A stretch of 64,000 nucleotides of DNA from CAJBVG01 sp943371425 (lineage in GTDB: Bacteria; Bacteroidota; Bacteroidia; Sphingobacteriales; Sphingobacteriaceae), in assembly GCA_943371425.1 (NCBI GenBank), contig CALRUR010000003.1, forward strand, positions 203,364 to 267,363, given 5' to 3'. Under the pieces are notes generated by a model. It worked only from the letters and a program-made list of their open reading frames with translations, made no database searches and was not told where the DNA came from. The position numbers and the translations under genes were made by a program. Positions within the stretch are counted from its first letter, which is position 1, and each line of letters begins with the position of its first letter. Positions 44,824 through 52,600 of this stretch are shown here, piece after piece.

Positions 44824-45548
44824 GTATAGTTTTAATAACTTCAATTTTTATATTAATCACAGTTGGAATAGGTTTGATAGTAATTAAATATTATAAAGCA
44901 AAGGAGAAACATAACAAGGAACTATATTCTTCAATAATACTAGCACAAGAGAAAGAAAGAGAAAGACTATCTAGAGATGTGCATGATGAATTAGGAGGTT
45001 TAATAACATCTTCAAGATTAAGCTTGGAAAGTATTTATATTGAAGATAAAGATGATGAAACAAAGGAGAAAATTAATCACATTAGCAAAGTATTAGAAAT
45101 GGCCAGTATTGCTGCTCGAAATGCTGCCTTAGAATTAAGTCCTGTTGAAATTAAAGAATATGGATTAAAAGGTGCAATACAAATGTTCCCAAATTTGTAT
45201 CAATCTTATAATGGTGTTTTTGATATTAAATGTGAAATTCCCCCTTTAAATCCCTCTTTGGAGATTAGTTTATTTAGAATTATATCAGAAATTATCAACA
45301 ATTCTATTAAATATTCGAAGTCTAAATATATTTATGCAAATATTTTTATAGATGATTCAGATACCTTAAATATAAAAATTGGAGATAATGGAATTGGATT
45401 TGATGTCAATTCGGTTACGGATAAAAGTAATGGTATAAAAAACATTGAAAATAGATGTAAAGTATTAAATGGCAGATTCAGTATAAAAACAATTGAAGGT
45501 TGTCATTATCACTTAACTTTCAAAAAAGCAGATTATGGTAAAAGGTAA
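44802..45548 (+). CDS. Histidine kinase (HisKA_3 type)
   Basis: 248 aa. One N-terminal transmembrane helix (LSIVLITSIFILITVGIGLIVI), then a dimerisation/phosphoacceptor helix with LSRDVHDELGGLITSSRLSL (His about 60). A HATPase_c domain follows (IISEIINNSIKYSKSKYIYA, IKIGDNGIGFD, SNGIKNIENRCKVL). It overlaps the response-regulator gene by 14 bp. NarL-type partner. Confidence 0.88.
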   Translation: MQESIYLSIVLITSIFILITVGIGLIVIKYYKAKEKHNKELYSSIILAQEKERERLSRDVHDELGGLITSSRLSLESIYIEDKDDETKEKINHISKVLEMASIAARNAALELSPVEIKEYGLKGAIQMFPNLYQSYNGVFDIKCEIPPLNPSLEISLFRIISEIINNSIKYSKSKYIYANIFIDDSDTLNIKIGDNGIGFDVNSVTDKSNGIKNIENRCKVLNGRFSIKTIEGCHYHLTFKKADYGKR

Positions 45549-46206
45549 TTTGAATATTGTAGTACTTGATGATCACCCATTAATATTAACAGGTCTTAGA
45601 GATTTGTTAAAAAGAAATCCATTAATTAAATCTACCGTTACATTTGAGAATCCAGAAGACTTCAGAATTCATGTGAATTCAAACAGAGTAGACATAGCTA
45701 TCATTGATATTAGAATTTTTAAATCAGATGCTGGTCTAGATATGGCAAAACACATTATTTCCAAAAAGCCTAAAACAAAAGTTTTAATTTATTCTGGCAA
45801 CTCTAATATATCTTATATTACAGAGTGTATAAAAACTGGAGTTAAAGGATTTATAAGTAAAGACAGTCCGATTCGTGAGATAGGTGTAGCACTTGAAAAA
45901 ATCAATTCTGGTGGAGACTATTTCTCTAAAGATGTAGCAGAATTAATTGATAATCATGCATTAAATTTTGAACCATTAAGTACTCAAGAATTAAAAGAAA
46001 ATCTATTAACTACAAGAGAATTAGAAGTTCTAAAATTAGTATGTAAAGGATTTCCTGATAAAGAAATTGCAAATATGTTAGCTATTTCAGTTTACACTGT
46101 TCGAACCCACCGAAATAGAGTTTTAGTAAAAACCCAAACTAAAAATGCTAGAGGTCTCTACCAATATGCATTAAGAAATCGCATTATTTACGACAAAATT
46201 GACTAA
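45535..46206 (+). CDS. LuxR/NarL-type response regulator
   Basis: 223 aa. Receiver domain (IVVLDDHPLILTGLRDLLK, phospho-Asp in VDIAIIDIRIF, GVKGFISKDSP), then a GerE HTH (LTTRELEVLKLVCKGFPDKE, IANMLAISVYTVRTHRNRVL). Paired with the overlapping kinase. It may act at the TGCAGATTATGTAT motifs on both sides of the module. Confidence 0.9.
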   Translation: MVKGNLNIVVLDDHPLILTGLRDLLKRNPLIKSTVTFENPEDFRIHVNSNRVDIAIIDIRIFKSDAGLDMAKHIISKKPKTKVLIYSGNSNISYITECIKTGVKGFISKDSPIREIGVALEKINSGGDYFSKDVAELIDNHALNFEPLSTQELKENLLTTRELEVLKLVCKGFPDKEIANMLAISVYTVRTHRNRVLVKTQTKNARGLYQYALRNRIIYDKID

Positions 46207-46220
46207 TGCAGATTATGTAT
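46207..46220. promoter_or_regulatory. Exact copy of the TGCAGATTATGTAT motif upstream of the TIR operon
   Basis: The 14 bases TGCAGATTATGTAT begin immediately after the response regulator stop, 145 bp before the first TIR gene. They match 43805-43818 exactly. Confidence 0.55.
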
Positions 46221-46364
46221 TTTTCAGATTTTTGTAACCTTTTAATTGTCTGAATAATAATATTTTATTCTTGTTTTCTATTGTGCTATTGGATCAATAC
46301 ACTTCTTATATTTAATTCTTTATAGGTAAATTGGGTTTATAGTTTATATACACATTAATTAAAT

Positions 46365-46967
46365 ATGATATTTGAAAAAGGGCATTTTATAAGTAATAGT
46401 ATAAAAAAGTCAAATATTTCTGAATCACTAAATAAAAGTAAAACTTTTAGTGCAAGAACAGCTTATGACTCAAAACCTACAATATTTTTATCTCATAAGC
46501 ATAAAGACCTTCAGGAATTGAAGGAAGCTGAAAGCGTAATCGAGTTCTTAGAAGATCTTGGGGTTAAAGTATATATTGATAGTTTAGATAATAAAATGCC
46601 AAACCAAACAACTGGAGAAACAGCTGCTCGTATTAAAGAAATAATTAAATATTGTGACAAGTTTATTTTACTAGCTACATCGAAAGCTATAGAGTCTTAT
46701 TGGTGTAATTGGGAGCTTGGAATAGGGGATGTCCATAAATTCCAAAGTCATATTGCAATTTTACCTGTTAAAGAAAAAGGAGAATACAATTTTGAATACA
46801 AAGGGAATGAGTATTTACAAATTTACCCTCACATTGATTACGAAGACGGAACATCTCGCTATAATAATAATGAAATTATACCGAAAGGTTATTACATTGC
46901 TAAACCGATTAATAAAGAAGGAGTCAGAATTATTACACCTCTAAAAACTTGGTTAGGTCTGCTGTAA
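46365..46967 (+). CDS. TIR-domain protein
   Basis: 200 aa. The TIR-like domain spans about 37-160. It begins KPTIFLSHKHKDLQELKEAE, continues VKVYIDSLDNKMPNQTTGET, CDKFILLATSKAIESYWCNW and ELGIGD, where the Glu of the conserved W-x(n)-E motif could be catalytic. TIR domains in bacterial defence cleave NAD+ or make cyclic ADP-ribose signals. The next TIR gene follows with no gap (stop 46967, start 46968). Confidence 0.8.
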   Translation: MIFEKGHFISNSIKKSNISESLNKSKTFSARTAYDSKPTIFLSHKHKDLQELKEAESVIEFLEDLGVKVYIDSLDNKMPNQTTGETAARIKEIIKYCDKFILLATSKAIESYWCNWELGIGDVHKFQSHIAILPVKEKGEYNFEYKGNEYLQIYPHIDYEDGTSRYNNNEIIPKGYYIAKPINKEGVRIITPLKTWLGLL

Positions 46968-48140
46968 ATGATAACAAAGTATCAAATAATAAAATTAGGT
47001 TTCGAAAATGCTTTTTACAAAGAGGTGATGGAAACTTTGTATCACCATATTGATGAACTTGGTATAGCAAAAGAATCTATTTTAGAAATTGATGAGAATA
47101 ATTTCTATAATGAGTACAAAGAAAATGCTCCAACAGTTTGTCTTTATTTCGGAAGTAATTCGGGTTCATTCAAAAATATTGATTTGCTTGAAAAATTAAT
47201 CATGGATGCGAATATAATCCTTCCTATAACTTCTGATATTACTAAATTTAAACTTCAAATACCTGAAGAATTAAAAAATGTTAATGGCTTTGAATTATCA
47301 ACTAGCAACGATATTGAGAAACTTGTTTCTTGTATATTGGAAGGACTAAGTTTATTAAGACTTTCCCGAAGAATATTCATAAGTTACAAAAGAGAGGAAT
47401 CGTCAACAGTTGCGATACAATTGTTTGAGCAATTAGAAAAAAGTGGATTCGATGTTTTCCTAGACACACATAGTATTCGTCCTGGAGAGCCATTTCAAGA
47501 AGAGCTTTGGCATAGAATGGCTGATACTGACGTAGTTGTTTTACTAAATACACCTGGTTTTTTAAATAGTAATTGGACAACCCAGGAGTTGGCTAAAGCC
47601 AACTCTATGTCAATTGGTATTTTGCAGGTTATATGGCCATCGCATAATCTTGCAAGAGATGCAGAATTAAGTATTCCACTTCAGTTAAATGATTCTGATT
47701 TTGGTAGCAATATTTTTAAGGATTCAACGAGTTATCTTAACTCAAGCATAATTTCAAAAATAATTAGCCAAGTTGAATCTTTAAGAGCTAGAAGTCTAGC
47801 ATCAAGACAAGACAATATTATAACTGAATTTATTGCATCATCTAATAGAGTTGGTAAGAAGGCTGACTTGCAACCAGAAAGGTTCATTACTATAAAACGA
47901 TATGATGGTAAAGAAATAGTAGTAATTCCAACTGTTGGTGTACCACAAGCATTTACTTATAACCAATCAGAAGAGTTAATATCGAGAATTTCATCAAAAA
48001 ATTTTGCAGGTATTTTCCTGTTATTTGATCACAGAAACATCAGAGATAAATGGATTAAACATTTAGATTGGCTAGACAATTATCTTCCAGTAAGTACAAT
48101 TAAAATCGTAAATGTAGAAGAATGGTTAATGAAAATCTAA
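46968..48140 (+). CDS. TIR-domain protein with flanking domains
   Basis: 390 aa. Residues 1-130 look like a degenerate receptor/TIR-like alpha-beta domain (TVCLYFGSNSG, DANIILPITSDITKFKLQIP). Residues about 133-260 are a clear TIR: RRIFISYKREESSTVAIQLF, VFLDTHSIRPGEPFQEELWH, and SNWTTQELAKA with the catalytic-type Glu near 206. The C-terminus (KRYDGKEIVVIPTVGVPQAF, HLDWLDNYLPV) is another alpha-beta domain of unknown type. It overlaps the SLOG gene by 19 bp. Confidence 0.82.
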   Translation: MITKYQIIKLGFENAFYKEVMETLYHHIDELGIAKESILEIDENNFYNEYKENAPTVCLYFGSNSGSFKNIDLLEKLIMDANIILPITSDITKFKLQIPEELKNVNGFELSTSNDIEKLVSCILEGLSLLRLSRRIFISYKREESSTVAIQLFEQLEKSGFDVFLDTHSIRPGEPFQEELWHRMADTDVVVLLNTPGFLNSNWTTQELAKANSMSIGILQVIWPSHNLARDAELSIPLQLNDSDFGSNIFKDSTSYLNSSIISKIISQVESLRARSLASRQDNIITEFIASSNRVGKKADLQPERFITIKRYDGKEIVVIPTVGVPQAFTYNQSEELISRISSKNFAGIFLLFDHRNIRDKWIKHLDWLDNYLPVSTIKIVNVEEWLMKI

Positions 48141-48712
48141 CGAAAATATTTTTATCTGCAAGTATCCCCTATCCAGAGAGAGATAAGAAATTCTATGATT
48201 CTGCAGATATAGTTTCAATAAGAGACGCAATACGTGCATTAGCAACTATCGTAATTCCAAAAGCCCATCTTATTTGGGGCGGACATCCGTCAATAACACC
48301 TTTGATTCGTTTTGTGATAGAAAGAATTAATGTTGATGTAAAAAGTCATGTTACACTTTACCAATCATTATTTTTTGAAGATAGATTTCCTCCTGACAAT
48401 TTCGCATTCGAAAATGTGGTATTGACTGAAAGAAAAGAAACTCAAAAGGAAAGCCTGGATTTAATGAGAAATGCTCTCATTAATGAAAATGATTTTAGAG
48501 CTGGTATTTTTATTGGTGGGATGGATGGCATAATTGAGGAGTTTAACATGTTTAAAGAAAAGCATCCTAATGCTTTGATAATACCAATTGCAAGTACAGG
48601 TGCAGCAGCCAAAATTATATATGATAATAGACCACAATATTATAATGTCAGATTAAAAAATGATTATGCTTATATGGCATTATTTAGAGATTTACTCAGT
48701 GATTACCTTTAA
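48122..48712 (+). CDS. Stand-alone SLOG-domain protein
   Basis: 196 aa. Starts with LTKIFLSASIPYPERDKKFY, then IWGGHPSITPLI (nucleotide-binding glycine loop near 53) and FIGGMDGIIEEF (second glycine motif near 132), followed by STGAAA. This is the SLOG Rossmann-like fold that senses cyclic ADP-ribose-type ligands in ThsA. Here it has no fused SIR2, TM or nuclease effector. It is translationally coupled to the TIR gene before it. Confidence 0.8.
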   Translation: MVNENLTKIFLSASIPYPERDKKFYDSADIVSIRDAIRALATIVIPKAHLIWGGHPSITPLIRFVIERINVDVKSHVTLYQSLFFEDRFPPDNFAFENVVLTERKETQKESLDLMRNALINENDFRAGIFIGGMDGIIEEFNMFKEKHPNALIIPIASTGAAAKIIYDNRPQYYNVRLKNDYAYMALFRDLLSDYL

Positions 48713-48723
48713 AAATAATTACA

Positions 48724-49440
48724 ATGGGAAAAAAGATTTTTGTTTCGTATAAATACTCAGATAATCAGGTTCAAGACCTAAACATTTATGAAGATGTGAA
48801 AGACTTCTTCGGCAGGATTAGTAAACAAAAAGTTGAAACTACTGCTCGACATTATGTAGATAAGATTGACGAACTGCTGGAAGAAGGTGACCACATATTT
48901 AAAGGCGAAGATGATGGAGAGGATATGAGTTCGCTTGAAGATTCAACTATTGGTTCAAAATTGGGAGACAAAATATTTGATAGTTCTGTAACAATTGTTT
49001 TGATCTCAAAAGGTATGAAAGTTACATACATTTCAGAGAAAGATCAATGGATTCCTTGGGAAATTTCATACTCCCTTAAAGAACAATCACGTGAAGGTGG
49101 AAGAAGTAAGACGAACGCAGTTCTGGCTGTTGTGCTTCCTGATACCTTTGGTAACTACGATTATTTTATTGTTGATAAATCTTGTCCATATTGTAATTGT
49201 TCAACTTTAATGACAGATTTTTTATTTCAGATTTTGCGTGATAATATGTTTAATATAAAAAAACCAGTTTTTACAGATTGTAGTAATCACATAGGGAATA
49301 AGCCATACTTCGGAAATTCCTCATTTATTCACTCTGTAAAATGGGTGGAATTTAAAGCCGATCCTAACAAATTTATTAATTTAGCTCTTTCAATTAGACA
49401 AAATATTGATGATTATAATATAATTAAAATCGTAAAATAA
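48724..49440 (+). CDS. ThsB-like TIR protein (DUF1863 type)
   Basis: 238 aa. N-terminal KKIFVSYKYSDNQV, then TARHYVDKIDELLEEGDHIF, SSVTIVLISKGMKVTYISEK, and WIPWEISYSLKEQSREGGRS with the conserved W-x-x-E. This matches the Thoeris ThsB / DUF1863 TIR-like family. ThsB senses phage and makes a cADPR-like signal. It is the last gene of the TIR/TIR/SLOG operon, 11 bp after the SLOG gene. Confidence 0.82.
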   Translation: MGKKIFVSYKYSDNQVQDLNIYEDVKDFFGRISKQKVETTARHYVDKIDELLEEGDHIFKGEDDGEDMSSLEDSTIGSKLGDKIFDSSVTIVLISKGMKVTYISEKDQWIPWEISYSLKEQSREGGRSKTNAVLAVVLPDTFGNYDYFIVDKSCPYCNCSTLMTDFLFQILRDNMFNIKKPVFTDCSNHIGNKPYFGNSSFIHSVKWVEFKADPNKFINLALSIRQNIDDYNIIKIVK

Positions 49441-49664
49441 TGTAAATTTCAATAAATTTTCTCGCAAATATTTGAAAATCAATCGTTAAAGTTTATTACA
49501 GTCTATATATTCATTATAAATCCTTTATGACTACTGTTGATTAATTTCTTTAATGATTTATTTTATTAAGATTTTCTTTTTGAGTACTTATTTATGCCAA
49601 TTTCATCTAACTTACTATATTTAAATAATTGGACAAATAAGTCAAATGAGATTAGCACTCACAT

Positions 49665-52600
49665 ATGAAAAATATTTTTGATTTACACAATGATATATTA
49701 TCAAGTTATAAATCATACATTGATAGTTTTATCAATATAGCAGACAATAGGGTTCTGAATACAGTAAAAGCTGAATTTGACTCTGGCAACCTTTATCCAG
49801 AACCATTGGTTCAATTCAATCCTTCTTTTGAGCCAGGTGGCAAGGTAGAAGATTTAGTTAATCAAGGAATATTGGTAAAGCAATTTAATGATATATTTTA
49901 TGATGGTGACAACAAATCATGGTCGATATATAAACATCAAACGGAAGCAATTAAAAAAGGTAACGAGGGGCAAGGTTTTGTTGTTACCTCTGGAACTGGT
50001 TCAGGCAAAAGCTTGACTTATATTTCAACTATTTTTAATTACCTTTTTAAGAACCCAAACCTTCCTGGCATCAAAGCAATAATAGTCTATCCATTAAATG
50101 CATTAATAAATTCCCAAGAATCGGCTCTTAAAGGGTTTGAAGAAAATTACATCAAACGAACTGGTAAGAACCTGCCATTCACCTTCGCAAAATACACAGG
50201 CCAAGAAAAGCAAGAGGATCGAGAGAAAGTAATTACAAATCCCCCAGATATTTTGCTTACAAATTACATGATGCTTGAACTCCTTATGGTCAGGAAAGCA
50301 GATGAAGATTTACGCAAATCATTTTTGGAAAACATTCAGTTTTTAGTGTATGATGAACTTCATGTATACAAAGGTAGACAAGGTGCAGATGTCTCCCTTT
50401 TAAATCGAAGGATTAAATCTGCTGCTAAAAATAAAAATATTATATGTATTGGAACTTCAGCAACTATGGCCACAGGAACCATAGAAGAACAAAAAAATCA
50501 AGTTGGCAAAGTTGCATCCAGATTTTTTGACACAGACTTAAATTCAAATAACGTCATTGTAGAGTCTTTGACATACTCGACCAGTGATGCTATACCCAAC
50601 TATATTCAGTTAAAAGATGCTGTTACGACTCAAATAAATGATAAATCTAAAGAGGCTATATTAAAGAACCCAATCGCAATTTGGTTAGAAAGAACAATTG
50701 CAATTAGAAACGAAGGTGAAAACAAGCGAAGAAACGAACCAAAGTCACTCCAAGCAATATCGAAAGAACTGAGTCAGATTACGAATTTAGCTGAAGAATC
50801 ATGTGCTAATCGAATAATTGAAATATTAATCTGGGCTGAAGACTTGAATGTTAAAAGTGCAATTGATAAAAAAAAGGATACAATATTACCCTTTAAATTG
50901 CATCAATTTATTTCTCAGACTGGCTATGTGTATCTAACTCTCGACAAGCCTTCGAAACGATTTATAACATTAGAGCCAAATCCATTTGTCAAGCTTCAAG
51001 AAAGCAATACTGAGCTGCCTGTTTATCAAACAGTTTTCAGCAGAGTGAGTGGTGAAGAGTTTATTTGTGTGCGAAAAGAGATAGACGAAAACAATCAAGC
51101 CAAGTTTGTTTTTAGGGACTTTAATGAAAATTCTAATCCCAAAAATGATGAGGACTTAAAAATTAACAATAAAAAGGTAAAAAGCAGAACAGAGGATGAC
51201 TACAAGGACGGTTACATAATTTTTGATAAAGATTTCTTATTAGACATCAATGACTATATAGACCTACTGCCATCTGCATGGCTTACTAAGACAGGAGAAC
51301 TTGACCCTAAAAAGTTATTGAGACTACCCAACCAAGTTTATGTAAACAATGATGGGACTTATTCTTATTCGCCAAATGGTGGAGAAAAAGCTTGGTTTAT
51401 CCCTGCTCCACTAATTTATGATCCAACCTGTGGAGTAATATATTTAGAGACCAAATCTAGTGAAAAAACAAAATTGATTTCATTGGGAAATGAAGGAAGA
51501 TCAACTTCAACAACTCTAATTACCCTTCAAACTTTACTAGCACTTTATAAAAACGGAAAGCCATTAAAAGAACAAAAATTGATGAGCTTTACGGATAACA
51601 GACAGGATGCATCTTTGCAAGCAGGACATTTTAATGATTTTATTCAAGTAGTACATTTACGATCTGCTATTGAAAAAGTATTAAGAGACAGCTCTGAGCC
51701 ATTAAAAATAACAGAACTGATATTTAAAGTACAGGAAGCATTAAAACTTCCAGAATCTGAATATGCAATAAATCCTGCGCCAAACCTGAATAGACCAAAC
51801 GAAGATAATCTAGCAGCTTTAAGAAGTTACATTGCATATCGTATCATTCAAGATTTAAAAAGGGGTTGGAGATATATTCTACCAAATTTAGAACAAACTG
51901 CTTTATTAGAAATCACATATAAAGGCTTAGAAAAGAATGCTGCTGATATGTCTCTTTGGAGTAATATTGAATTGATTAATGAAATGTCAAATGACAAAAG
52001 AGTTGATTTTATATTGCAAGTTTTAAACTATTTCAGGAACATGTATGCAGTGGATTTTGAAATGCTTCGCTATGAAAATAGATTAAGAACTGAAAGCGAA
52101 TTAAATCAGCAACTCAATAAAGATAAACTCTGGTCATTGGACAAGGGCGAAAAAATAGAGGCGCCAAATTTCCTATCAATAGATGGTGCTGACAAGGCAA
52201 CAAGGGATACTTTTATTCAAAGTATTGGGCCTTCTAGTAGATTAGCTCGATTTATTAAACATGAGTTTCGTAACGCAGGAAAAACTCCACCAAGTACTGA
52301 TGAATACAAGCTGTTCATGGGCAAAGTTCTGGACGCATTAACCGAAGTTCACTATCTTAAAAAAGTATCTGTAAATGCAGAAAAGGGAGTTAAAAATGCT
52401 TATCAACTGATTTTAACAACTGCACTTTGGAAAAAAGGAGATTTAGTTAATATTACCACCGATAAAACATCTTATATTTCATTAAATAGTCCAATCAATA
52501 TTAAACCTCACAAATATTTTCAGGACTTATATCAAGAGGATTTTACACGTTTGCCTAAATCATACATAGCGGCTGAGCATACAGGTCAGATTAAAAACGA

